Below the pieces are notes generated by a model, which was not told the origin of the DNA, did no database searches, and saw only the letters and a list, made by a program, of their open reading frames with translations. Shown here piece after piece: positions 35,864 through 45,284 of a stretch of 45,284 bases of DNA (the stretch's first letter is position 1; every line of letters starts with the position of its first letter). The translations under genes and the position numbers were made by a program. Where the stretch lies: positions 1 to 45,284 of the forward strand of contig DYLD01000004.1 in assembly GCA_020722315.1 (NCBI GenBank), read 5' to 3'. The DNA comes from Syntrophus aciditrophicus. Lineage in GTDB: Bacteria > Desulfobacterota > Syntrophia > Syntrophales > UBA5619.

Positions 35864-36604
35864 TTAAATTTCTTTGAGTTCGATGTCCCCGATTGCACCC
35901 AGACGATTTCCGAGAATGATCACGACGCCCCGAACCCCCTTTATGCCGATGCCGTAGTTCAATGCGTCTTTCAGGTCGCTTTTTCTCTGAATTCTATTTC
36001 CTACTGCGGTCGCTGCCGCGTCGGCTATTGCCGCAGATTCGGCTTTTACACAGGCCGCATCGGCACGGCCAAAACTCAGCGAATGGCCGACAGTCCCTGA
36101 AGATGTGCTGATTCCCAGCGGCGTTTCTTCTTTTTTTACGTATATCGCGACCTGCTCGCTCAACGTGGATTTCCCTGCGAACACGCCTACCTGAAGTTCC
36201 GTGTCGGTCTTCATAAAAATATCGCCGCCGTTTTCTACTATTACGTTCTGGGAGTGTTTGAGCAATTCCCTTCCGACATGATCGGCGATCGCCCCGGCAA
36301 CAGAAGCCATCGGTCCGACCCCGGCCAGACTGGAGGCGGCAAGCATTTCGCGAACGACTGGTGGTGCCATGAAATCGAACGTCATCGGCACAAGAGAGGT
36401 TAGAAAACCGGGATGATTGTTAATATATGACTCAATCGATGAGCGGATTTGAAACAGTGTTTCTGTTGCCTCAGTGTGAAGGTCGCAATCGGCGCTTATC
36501 CACAGATCGGATTCCTTGAGGATTACGTTGAAAGATACCAGGTTGTTTTGTACGGTCCTGCCGCGATAATCCCTTATAAGATAGTCTGCCGCTCTTTTCT
36601 TCAT
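35864..36604 (-). CDS. UPF0280 family protein (ApbE-like)
   Basis: Conserved protein of unknown function, 246 residues, of the UPF0280 family that is distantly related to ApbE flavin transferases. Recognisable stretches are ISADCDLHTEAT near the N terminus, GVGPMASVAGAIADHVGRELL and VENGGDIFMKTD in the middle, and LGISTSSGTVGHSLSFGRADAACV, all like the ApbE core. Whether it binds FAD or transfers FMN is not known to me. It follows dnaE by 11 bases on the same strand and lacks a visible ribosome site. It is the last gene of the dtd-guaB-dnaE stretch and converges with the DnaJ-type gene. Confidence 0.85.
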   Translation of the reverse strand: MKKRAADYLIRDYRGRTVQNNLVSFNVILKESDLWISADCDLHTEATETLFQIRSSIESYINNHPGFLTSLVPMTFDFMAPPVVREMLAASSLAGVGPMASVAGAIADHVGRELLKHSQNVIVENGGDIFMKTDTELQVGVFAGKSTLSEQVAIYVKKEETPLGISTSSGTVGHSLSFGRADAACVKAESAAIADAAATAVGNRIQRKSDLKDALNYGIGIKGVRGVVIILGNRLGAIGDIELKEI

Positions 36605-36615
36605 GGAACAGGTAA

Positions 36616-39600
36616 TTATACAAAAGAGATAGATCCGGAACCGAGTATTGTTTCAACCTCTGATTTCATCGTCGGTGAAATATCAATTTTCATGTCATCT
36701 CCGAGGTAAATCAGTGTTTCGCATTGCCGATCGAGCAGTTTTATGAAAACTTCCTGTCTCCCTGCATACTTGGCCAAACATTCTCTAAGTGATTTCACGT
36801 CATCGACGGTTGTTTTTTTCGTGTTTATCGTGAAGTATGCCGCACTGTAGGTTTTCGTTGAAACGTCTGCGAGGGACGAGATTTCCGACGCAATCACCTT
36901 TATATTTTCGTCCCCTGCATCAACAAGACCCTTTATGACAATAGGTTTATCTTCATGTAATAGATTATGGTTGTTTTTATATATATCCGGAAACACAACA
37001 ATATTTATTGAACCTTTCAAATCTTCCAGCACCAGCGATGCCATCTTTTCCTTCCGTTTTGTCTGGATCTCCCGGATGCTGCTTACCGTGCCTGCTATTG
37101 TGACAGATTCGCGATCCCTTCTGTGAACGACGGTTGACGAATCAGCCGTCACGATCATATTCAGACGCGCTGTATAAGGCAATAGAGGATGGCCGCTGAG
37201 GTAAAACCCGATCGTTTCTTTTTCAAAACCGAGCAGTTCGTTATTGTCCCATTCGGGAATATCCGGCAACATGTATCCATTCTGGTTGTTGCTGCCACCG
37301 GCCTGCTCCCCCCCTTCAAGCTGTTCCAGGAGGTTTGCCTGGGTGCTTGCCTTTTCCCGGCGCCGTTTTTGAGTCCATTCGATAATCGCCTCGTAGGACG
37401 TCATCAACTGACGGCGGTTATTGCCTGTTGAATCGAAGGCCCCGCATTTGATCAGGCTTTCGATGACTCTCTTATTGATTTTTCGCAAATCTATGCGATC
37501 GCAGAAATCCACGAAGGACGGAAACGGTCCGCCGGTATTTCTTGCCTGAATGATCGCTTCGATCGCCCCTACCCCGACGTTCTTCACGGCCGCGAGGCCG
37601 AAACGGATGTGATTCCCAACAACGCTAAAATCCTTTCCGGATTCGTTGATATCCGGTGGAAGAACCTTGATACCCATTTCCCGGCAGCTACTTATATGAT
37701 TGATAATCTTGTCGCGGTTGTCCTTTTCGCTGGTCAAAAGCGCCGCCATAAACTCCGCCGGGTAATGGGCTTTCAGGTAAGCGGTTTGATAAGAAACGAT
37801 TGCGTATGCGGTGCTGTGCGATTTATTGAAGCCGTATTTCCCGAACGTTTCCATCTGTTCCCAGATTTTCAATGCCTTCCGTTCGGGGATGTTATTGCTC
37901 TTGGCTCCGGCAATAAATTTCGGCTTTTCCCTCGATTCCATTTCGTCGGTTTTTTTCTTGCTCATCACCTTGCGGAGCGTATCCGCCTCGGACAGCGTAT
38001 AACCACCGATCGCAACGGCGATCTGCATAACCTGCTCCTGGTAAACGATCACACCGTACGTTTCCTTCAGAATCGCTTCAAGTTCCGGAGTTTCATAAAT
38101 AATTTTGGTTTTACCCTGTTTTCTCGAGATAAACTCGGGGATGTTGTCCATGGGTCCCGGCCGGTAGAGTGCAATCAGCGCAATGATATCTTCGATACAG
38201 TCGGGTTTCATTTTTACAAGAACATCCTTCATCCCGGAGCTTTCCAGTTGAAAGATCCCGTCCGTGTCGCCGCGGATTAGCATCTCGTAGGTTTGGCGAT
38301 CATCAAGGGGAAGGTTATCCATATCCAGCGAAATCCCCCTACCCTCTTTGATATAGCGGACGGCGCTGTTGATTACGGTCAGCGTCTTGAGTCCAAGAAA
38401 GTCGAATTTCGTCAGTCCGATGTCGGATATCTCATTCATTGCGAACTGTGTCACAACATCGCCCTTGGGGCTTCTGGCCAGCGGGATCCTTTCGACAAGC
38501 GGGATGTCTGAAATAACAACCCCTGCCGCATGCGTTGACGAGTGCCGGTTCAATCCCTCCAGCTTTTTCGAAAGATCGATGAGTTTTTTTATCTGGGGGT
38601 TATTTTTCTGCTCATCCTTCAGGCGCTGCTCTGTTTTGATTGCGTCTTCGAGTTTGATGTTCAGAACATTTGGGATCAATTTGGCGATTCGGTCAACTTC
38701 GCCGTAAGCCATTCCCATCGCCCTGCCCACATCCCGGATCACAGCCCTGGCCTGCATCTTTCCAAACGTGATGATCTGGGATACCTTGTCGGCTCCGTAT
38801 TTATTCGTCACGTAACTGATGATCTGATCCCTTCCCTCCGGACAGAAGTCGGTATCGATGTCGGGCATGCTGATCCTGTCCGGATTGAGGAACCGTTCGA
38901 AAAACAGGCTGTATCGAATCGGGTCAATCTTTGTAATTCCGATTGCATAGGCGACAAGACTCCCCGCCGCTGATCCCCTTCCGGGCCCCACGGGGATATT
39001 GTTTTGTCTTGCGTGTTCAATAAAGTCCGCCACAATCAAAAAATAGCCGGAAAAGCCCATCGAGCGAATCATCGCCAGTTCCCGTGCCAGCCTCTTTCTG
39101 TAGGTTTCTTCGAGGTCTTTCTTTTCGTCGCGAAGCAGCTTCGGAAGCAACACTTCTAGACCTTCCGTCGCCTTTTTTTCCAGCAGTCTATCAAGGTTTT
39201 CATCTGTGCCGACCTCAAAGGTCGGCAGGTAAAACTTGCCTAATTCCAGCGAAAGATTGCATCTTTCCGCAATCTTTGCCGTGTTTTCTATTGCTTCGGG
39301 GCAGTAGGAAAACAGCTCTTTCATCTCTTCGGGAGAACGGAAGTAGAACTGGTCCGTAGAAAAACGCATCCGATCGGTGTCTTTTAAGGTTTTTCCTGTT
39401 TGAATGCACAAAAGCACCTCATGCGCCTCGGCGTCCTCCCGGTTGAGATAATGGCAGTCGTTTGTTGCAACCAGAGGGATCTGCAGCTTGCGGCCGATTT
39501 CAATGAGAGCCTGATTTACCCTTTTCTGTTCGGGGATCCCGTTTTCCATGATTTCGAGAAAGAAATTCCCTTCGCCGAAGATCTCGCTGTATTGCCGGGC

Positions 39601-40083
39601 CATGCTGATCGCGGCGTCCATGTCTTCTCTCAAAATACAGGCCGGTATTTCTCCATGCAGGCATGCGCTCATGCCGATCAGTCCTTCGTGATATTTTCTT
39701 AGGATTTCCTTGTCTATGCGCGGCTTGTAATAAAATCCTTCTAGAAACGACAGCGTCGATAATTTCATCAGGTTCTTATACCCCTGCATATCGGAGGCGA
39801 GCACAATCAGATGGTATGCGTTTTCCGCGGTTGACGACGCAGATTTATCCGTGCGTGAATGGGGCGCCACATACATCTCGCAGCCGATGATGGGTTTTAT
39901 CCCGTGTTTGATCGCCTGTTTGTAAAAATCAATCGCTCCGTACATATTCCCGTGGTCGGTGATCGCAACGGACTTCATCCCGTACGCCCCGGCCTTTTCA
40001 AAGAGGTCTTCCAGACGGATCATTCCGTCCAGGAGGCTGTACTGCGTGTGAACATGAAGATGAACAAAATCATTAGTTTCCAT
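36616..40083 (-). CDS. dnaE: DNA polymerase III alpha subunit
   Basis: Catalytic subunit of the replicative polymerase. Its 1155 residues match DnaE of gram-negative type. The PHP domain opens with HLHVHTQYSLLDG (8-20). The palm carries the catalytic aspartates in MPDIDTDFCPEGRDQII; the first, with a D-x-D pair, is the classic triad part. Later regions include FDFLGLKTLTVI, IALYRPGPMDNIPEFI, EQVMQIAVAIGGY, GFNKSHSTAYAIVSYQTAYLKAHYPAEFMAALLT, a helix-hairpin-helix part and the OB fold (VTIAGTVSSIREIQTKRKEKMASLVLED). ATG 40083 follows the guaB stop by one base, so translation is coupled. Confidence 0.97.
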   Translation of the reverse strand: METNDFVHLHVHTQYSLLDGMIRLEDLFEKAGAYGMKSVAITDHGNMYGAIDFYKQAIKHGIKPIIGCEMYVAPHSRTDKSASSTAENAYHLIVLASDMQGYKNLMKLSTLSFLEGFYYKPRIDKEILRKYHEGLIGMSACLHGEIPACILREDMDAAISMARQYSEIFGEGNFFLEIMENGIPEQKRVNQALIEIGRKLQIPLVATNDCHYLNREDAEAHEVLLCIQTGKTLKDTDRMRFSTDQFYFRSPEEMKELFSYCPEAIENTAKIAERCNLSLELGKFYLPTFEVGTDENLDRLLEKKATEGLEVLLPKLLRDEKKDLEETYRKRLARELAMIRSMGFSGYFLIVADFIEHARQNNIPVGPGRGSAAGSLVAYAIGITKIDPIRYSLFFERFLNPDRISMPDIDTDFCPEGRDQIISYVTNKYGADKVSQIITFGKMQARAVIRDVGRAMGMAYGEVDRIAKLIPNVLNIKLEDAIKTEQRLKDEQKNNPQIKKLIDLSKKLEGLNRHSSTHAAGVVISDIPLVERIPLARSPKGDVVTQFAMNEISDIGLTKFDFLGLKTLTVINSAVRYIKEGRGISLDMDNLPLDDRQTYEMLIRGDTDGIFQLESSGMKDVLVKMKPDCIEDIIALIALYRPGPMDNIPEFISRKQGKTKIIYETPELEAILKETYGVIVYQEQVMQIAVAIGGYTLSEADTLRKVMSKKKTDEMESREKPKFIAGAKSNNIPERKALKIWEQMETFGKYGFNKSHSTAYAIVSYQTAYLKAHYPAEFMAALLTSEKDNRDKIINHISSCREMGIKVLPPDINESGKDFSVVGNHIRFGLAAVKNVGVGAIEAIIQARNTGGPFPSFVDFCDRIDLRKINKRVIESLIKCGAFDSTGNNRRQLMTSYEAIIEWTQKRRREKASTQANLLEQLEGGEQAGGSNNQNGYMLPDIPEWDNNELLGFEKETIGFYLSGHPLLPYTARLNMIVTADSSTVVHRRDRESVTIAGTVSSIREIQTKRKEKMASLVLEDLKGSINIVVFPDIYKNNHNLLHEDKPIVIKGLVDAGDENIKVIASEISSLADVSTKTYSAAYFTINTKKTTVDDVKSLRECLAKYAGRQEVFIKLLDRQCETLIYLGDDMKIDISPTMKSEVETILGSGSISFV

Positions 40084-40084
40084 C

Positions 40085-41560
<1,476 letters not shown>

Positions 41561-42007
41561 CTAAAATATCTGCCTGCTGTCCAGCAGGATCGTTACAGGC
41601 CCGTCATTGGTGAGCGTCACTCTCATCATCGCCTTAAATTCACCCTTTGCGACCCGGACATGTCTTCCGGCCTGTTTCGCCAGATAATCATACAAAAAAA
41701 GAGCCCGTTCGGGTTTCTCCGCGTGGGTATAAGAGGGCCTTCTCCCGTTTCTGCAATCCGCCAGAAGTGTGAACTGGGATACGAGCAGCATTTCCCCGCT
41801 GATATCGAGCAGGGAAAGATTCATCTTTTTGTTTTCATCATCGAATATTCGAAGATGGATGATCTTTTCACAGAGATAATCCGCATCCGACTCATTGTCC
41901 TCGGCGGCAACGCCGAGAAAAACAAGAATCCCTCTGCCTATTTGCGCTACAATACGGTCACTTACCGCAACTTGCGCCTTTTCGACCCTCTGCAAAACCG
42001 CCCGCAT
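41561..42007 (-). CDS. dtd: D-aminoacyl-tRNA deacylase
   Basis: Removes D-amino acids (and glycine mischarged on tRNA-Ala) from tRNA. From ATG 42007 the protein is 148 residues and begins MRAVLQRVEKAQVAV, the normal family start; an open frame further upstream adds 18 unlike residues. The two family signatures are SQFTLLADCRNGRRPSY (normally SQFTLxADTxKGxRPSF) and NDGPVTILLDS near the end, the Gly-Pro motif that excludes L-substrates. AAGGA upstream supports this start. It is the first gene of the stretch with guaB, dnaE and UPF0280 and is divergent from hisS. Confidence 0.96.
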   Translation of the reverse strand: MRAVLQRVEKAQVAVSDRIVAQIGRGILVFLGVAAEDNESDADYLCEKIIHLRIFDDENKKMNLSLLDISGEMLLVSQFTLLADCRNGRRPSYTHAEKPERALFLYDYLAKQAGRHVRVAKGEFKAMMRVTLTNDGPVTILLDSRQIF

Positions 42008-42117
42008 AGCAAAAAATCCTTCTAATTTTTTTATGCTATCAATAATCAACAACGGCTTCAAGCTATTTCTCTGGTTGATTTATTTCTGTTGAGTTTTATT
42101 GGCATTTATGGTAATCG

Positions 42118-42146
42118 CTCCAGACTTTATTGGAGTGTGTCTGGGG
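42118..42146 (+). promoter_or_regulatory. hairpin overlapping the hisS ribosome site
   Basis: CTCCAGAC at 42118-42125 can pair with GTCTGGGG at 42139-42146 (8 bp with one G-U). GGGG at 42143-42146 is the probable hisS Shine-Dalgarno. A competing hairpin, CTCCA (42118-42122) with TGGAG (42131-42135), would leave that site free. Two exclusive folds sharing one arm suggest translation control, but this is inference from pairing alone. Confidence 0.4.
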
Positions 42147-42157
42147 ATTAAACGGCT

Positions 42158-43411
42158 ATGGAGATCATAAATTCCGTTAAAGGATTCAGGGATATACTTC
42201 CGCCGGAAACGGACAAATGGCGGCGCGTCGAAGAAACGGCTTATGAGGTTTTCCAGGCCTTCGGCTTCAGGGAAATACGGATTCCGTTGCTTGAAAAAAC
42301 CCAACTGTTCAGCCGTGGAATCGGTGAGTCGACCGACATTGTCGAAAAGGAGATGTACACGTTTAATGACAGGGGCGAGGAGTCTCTCACGTTGAGACCG
42401 GAGGCTACCGCTTCGGTCGTCCGCGCCTATATTGAGCACAACATCCATGTTGTCGAGCCGATCAGTAAACTCTTCACGATCGGGCCGATGTTCAGACGGG
42501 AAAGGCCGCAAAAGGGACGTTTCCGGCAGTTCCACCAGATAGACGCAGAGATACTCGGCACGGACGATCCGCATGCCGATGGGGAGTTGCTTGTTTTGCT
42601 GACGCATTTTCTGAAAAAACTCGGGCTTTCCCATATCCGTCTCGAAATCAATTCGTTGGGCTGTCCGAAATGCCGCCCGGCCTTTCAAAAGGCCGTTGTT
42701 TCGTTTCTCCAGGGCCGTGAGGATGAACTCTGCCCCGATTGCCGTCGGCGTATGAAAACCAATCCGTTGAGGGTGTTTGACTGTAAAGTGGAAAGCTGCG
42801 CCGCCGTAATTTCGGAGGCGCCGAAGCTGCCCGATTTTCTCTGCGCGGATTGCCGGCAGCATTTTGAAACTGTTCAGGAATCGCTTCATCTTTTCAATCT
42901 TCCTTTTAAGCTTAACCCGAAGATGGTCAGGGGCCTGGACTACTACACCCGGACGACATTCGAAATTACAGCCGAGCATCTCGGCGCGCAGAACGCCGTT
43001 GTCGGAGGTGGTCGCTACGATCATCTCGTCCGGGATCTCGGCGGCCCTGATATCCCAGGCATCGGTTTTGCGATTGGTTTTGAGAGGCTTGTTTCACTGG
43101 TTCCTGACAAAGACGAAAGTAAGGGTCCGCTGTTATTTATCGCACCGCTCGGGGAGGAGGCATTGAAAAGGGCCTTTTTGCTTTGTAATGAATTGCGGAT
43201 GGAGAACCTTCCTGTCGAGATGGACTATACCGGGCGCAGCCTTAAAAGCCAGATGAAGACGGCCGACAGACTGAAGAGCGCCTATACGCTGATTTTAGGC
43301 GACAACGAGCTGAAAGCGAACAAGGCGCTGCTTAGAGACATGAAGTCAGGTTTACAGAGTGATGTCAATTTAGCGTCATCCAAAGAAATCATCATGAAAC
43401 TAAAGAGGTAG
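42158..43411 (+). CDS. hisS: histidyl-tRNA synthetase
   Basis: Charges tRNA-His; class II synthetase of 417 residues. Motif 2 is FRRERPQKGRFRQFHQIDAEILG, the histidine pocket is GLDYYTRTTFEI, and motif 3 is GIGFAIGFERL. The insertion domain is cysteine-rich with several CxxC pairs (LGCPKCR, LCPDCR, LCADCR), as in many bacterial HisRS. The C-terminal anticodon-binding domain runs from about residue 325. GGGGA about ten bases before ATG 42158 is the likely ribosome site and lies in a hairpin. aspS follows after only three bases, so the two are co-transcribed. Confidence 0.97.
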   Translation: MEIINSVKGFRDILPPETDKWRRVEETAYEVFQAFGFREIRIPLLEKTQLFSRGIGESTDIVEKEMYTFNDRGEESLTLRPEATASVVRAYIEHNIHVVEPISKLFTIGPMFRRERPQKGRFRQFHQIDAEILGTDDPHADGELLVLLTHFLKKLGLSHIRLEINSLGCPKCRPAFQKAVVSFLQGREDELCPDCRRRMKTNPLRVFDCKVESCAAVISEAPKLPDFLCADCRQHFETVQESLHLFNLPFKLNPKMVRGLDYYTRTTFEITAEHLGAQNAVVGGGRYDHLVRDLGGPDIPGIGFAIGFERLVSLVPDKDESKGPLLFIAPLGEEALKRAFLLCNELRMENLPVEMDYTGRSLKSQMKTADRLKSAYTLILGDNELKANKALLRDMKSGLQSDVNLASSKEIIMKLKR

Positions 43412-43414
43412 AAT

Positions 43415-45193
43415 TTGTCTGATTTTTTAAAACGATACATCCGAACCCATTATTGCGGGGATTTGAACGAGTCGGATATCGGAAAAACCGTTGTTCTGAT
43501 GGGCTGGGTTCATCGCCGGCGCGATCACGGCGGGGTTGTATTTGTTGACCTCAGGGATCGCGAGGGTATCGTCCAGGTTGTATTCAACCCCGATTACAGT
43601 GCAAAGACGCATCAGGAGGCAGGCAGAATCAGAAGCGAGTTTGTGATCGGCATCCATGGCGTTGTCCGCAGGCGGCCGGAGGGGATGGAAAATCCCGAAC
43701 TGAAAACGGGGGTGACCGAGGTTTTCGCCGATGAGCTTGAGATTTTCAGCGAGGCGAGGACGCCCCCCTTTGTCCTCGAGAAGTCGATCGATTTATCCGA
43801 GAACATACGCCTCAAATACCGCTACCTTGATCTACGCCGCCCTGAGATGCAGAAGAAGCTGATACTGCGGAGCCGTGTCGCGATGGCGACGCGTCAATAT
43901 TTCCACAGAAACGGCTTTATTGAAATTGAGACGCCGTTTCTTACAAAAAGCACCCCGGAGGGTGCCAGGGATTATCTTGTTCCGAGCAGAATCAATCAGG
44001 GGATGTTCTACGCGCTGCCACAGTCACCGCAGCTTTTCAAGCAGTTGTTGATGGTTTCCGGATTCGACAGGTATTACCAGATTGTCAAATGCTTCCGCGA
44101 TGAGGACCTCCGCGCCGACCGTCAACCGGAGTTCACCCAGATAGATGTCGAGATGTCGTTCGTTACTGAGGAGCAAATCATAAGCTTGATAGAAGGCCTG
44201 ATTTCCGAACTTTTTTCCAACTGTCTGGGACGCAGCCTGACCCTCCCCTTTCCCCGCCTTTCCTGGCAGGATGCGATCGATAAGTACGGCAAGGATAATC
44301 CCGATCTCCGTTTTGGCATGGAAATCCGCGACCTCACTGATATACTGAAAAATTCCGGATTCAAGTTGTTTTCCGAGATTACAGCCAAGGGTGGAGTCGT
44401 CAAGGCGATAAAGGTTGACGACGCAAAAAAACTCTCGCGAAAAGATCTTGATGACCTAAAAGGATTCGTATCCGCATACGGTGCCGGGGGGCTGGCCTGG
44501 GCAAGGATCGGCCCCGAAGGCTGGACTTCTCCTATCTTCAAGTATCTCCGCCCTGAAGAGGTAAGGGCAGTGAACGAGAGAATGGGTGCAGGCGAGGGAT
44601 CCGTTATCCTCTTTGTTGCCGACTCTCCGCAAATTGTCCGGGATTCCCTTGGGAATCTGCGTGTTCATCTGGCGAAAAAGTTGGGTCTTATTGATCCCGG
44701 TGCACTGGCCTTTGTCTGGGTTACGGGGTTTCCTCTTTTCGAGTACAGCGAAGCGGAAAAGAGGTTTGTCTCAACGCATCACCCGTTTACTGCGCCTGTA
44801 TCCGAGGAGATAGATTACATTGAAACCGAACCGGCCAGGGTGCATGCACGGGCCTACGATCTGGTATTGAACGGCTCCGAGATCGGCGGCGGAAGTATAC
44901 GGATCCACCAGAAAGAGTTGCAGGCCAGAATCTTCCACGCGCTGGGATTGACCGTCGAAGAGGTGAGGAACAAATTTGGGTTTTTTCTCGATGCGCTCGA
45001 GTACGGCGCTCCCCCGCACGGAGGAATCGCATTCGGACTTGACCGTTTGGTGATGCTTATGGCCGGGGCGGAATCGATACGAGACGTCATCGCATTCCCG
45101 AAAACGCAAAAGGCGACATGCCTATTGACAGATGCGCCGTCAAGTGTAAGCATACAGCAGCTTATGGAGCTCTCGCTCAAGATTGTTTCGTAG
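43415..45193 (+). CDS. aspS: aspartyl-tRNA synthetase, bacterial type
   Basis: Charges tRNA-Asp; 592 residues, the length of bacterial AspRS with a GAD insertion. The N-terminal OB fold opens with [26 protein letters not shown]. Class II motif 2 is [24 protein letters not shown], followed by the GAD insertion (about 285-420) and motif 3 [16 protein letters not shown]. The start is TTG 43415, with GAGGT six bases upstream. Whether it is discriminating or also charges tRNA-Asn cannot be told without a search for gatCAB and asnS elsewhere. It is three bases after hisS, and the downstream repeat starts 36 bases after its stop. Confidence 0.97.
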   Translation: MSDFLKRYIRTHYCGDLNESDIGKTVVLMGWVHRRRDHGGVVFVDLRDREGIVQVVFNPDYSAKTHQEAGRIRSEFVIGIHGVVRRRPEGMENPELKTGVTEVFADELEIFSEARTPPFVLEKSIDLSENIRLKYRYLDLRRPEMQKKLILRSRVAMATRQYFHRNGFIEIETPFLTKSTPEGARDYLVPSRINQGMFYALPQSPQLFKQLLMVSGFDRYYQIVKCFRDEDLRADRQPEFTQIDVEMSFVTEEQIISLIEGLISELFSNCLGRSLTLPFPRLSWQDAIDKYGKDNPDLRFGMEIRDLTDILKNSGFKLFSEITAKGGVVKAIKVDDAKKLSRKDLDDLKGFVSAYGAGGLAWARIGPEGWTSPIFKYLRPEEVRAVNERMGAGEGSVILFVADSPQIVRDSLGNLRVHLAKKLGLIDPGALAFVWVTGFPLFEYSEAEKRFVSTHHPFTAPVSEEIDYIETEPARVHARAYDLVLNGSEIGGGSIRIHQKELQARIFHALGLTVEEVRNKFGFFLDALEYGAPPHGGIAFGLDRLVMLMAGAESIRDVIAFPKTQKATCLLTDAPSSVSIQQLMELSLKIVS

Positions 45194-45229
45194 GTTTTCG
45201 CTTACGGGCAAAAAGGCTGCCGACCGAGA

Positions 45230-45284
45230 GAGACCTTTGAAAAATGGTGCCTGAAGCGCAAATTTATTGATTTTTCTTAGGTAC
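45230..45284. repeat. second copy of the repeat element, right end only, cut by the window edge
   Basis: GAGACCTTTG at 45230-45239 begins a stretch that matches the right end of copy 1 read on the minus strand (10058 downward): 43 of 47 aligned bases, including the 24-base exact run with the IHF-like core. It lies just after aspS, again outside coding sequence, in the opposite orientation to copy 1. The rest of the unit is beyond the window. Confidence 0.75.

Noticed and set aside
42080-43024. Open frame of 314 codons antisense to hisS
   Set aside because: It lies almost wholly opposite the conserved motifs of hisS; no ribosome site or family features.

Overview
The window looks like a chromosomal segment of an anaerobic deltaproteobacterium in the broad sense (Syntrophales or Desulfobacterota-like). 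This is inferred from gene content and order, not from a phylogenetic search. Pointers are the archaeal-type apgM-like gene fused by overlap to hom, an acyl-CoA ligase inside a branched-chain amino-acid ABC operon, a PilS/PilR pair, a plant/trypanosome-like phosphofructokinase and a dtd-guaB-dnaE-UPF0280 operon. Most of the sequence is dense core genome. I see no prophage, CRISPR array, insertion sequence with transposase, or toxin/defence island.

Layout. 1-90: 3' part of a tRNA-Asp gene and its terminator. 170-4869 (+): lnt, prfB (with its programmed +1 frameshift) and a lipoprotein lytic transglycosylase with three LysM repeats. 4859-6838 (-): small membrane protein, phoH and ybeY, behind a good sigma70-type promoter at 7024-7052. 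7063-9836: a B12-type radical SAM gene (-) diverges from a gene (+) for a MerR-type DNA-binding domain fused to a degenerate class III nucleotide-cyclase domain; the spacer has a perfect dyad. 9867-10058: a compact, hairpin-rich repeat with inverted ends, whose right end recurs at the window's right edge (45230-45284). 10106-12622 (-): comEC. 12853-15971 (+): pilS-pilR. 15989-23098 (+): promoter, livK, livG, AMP-forming acyl-CoA ligase, livH, livM, livF.

23095-28284 (-): recJ, rpmB, 6-phosphofructokinase, purN and purM. 28499-30949 (+): recG. 31163-35792 (+): hom, apgM-like probable homoserine kinase, YbgC-type thioesterase, TPR membrane protein, DnaJ/CbpA-type co-chaperone. 35864-42007 (-): dtd, guaB, dnaE, UPF0280, written here in transcription order. 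42158-45193 (+): hisS and aspS.

Functional themes are envelope maturation (lnt, mltD), translation (prfB, ybeY, rpmB, hisS, aspS, dtd, tRNA-Asp), DNA repair and replication (recJ, recG, dnaE), purine synthesis (purM, purN, guaB), threonine-branch synthesis (hom plus apgM-like), uptake and CoA activation of a carboxylic substrate (liv cluster), and pili or DNA uptake (pilSR, comEC). The least explained parts are the MerR-cyclase/radical SAM pair and the repeat family. The rest is mainly ordinary core genome with a few atypical residues and arrangements noted below.
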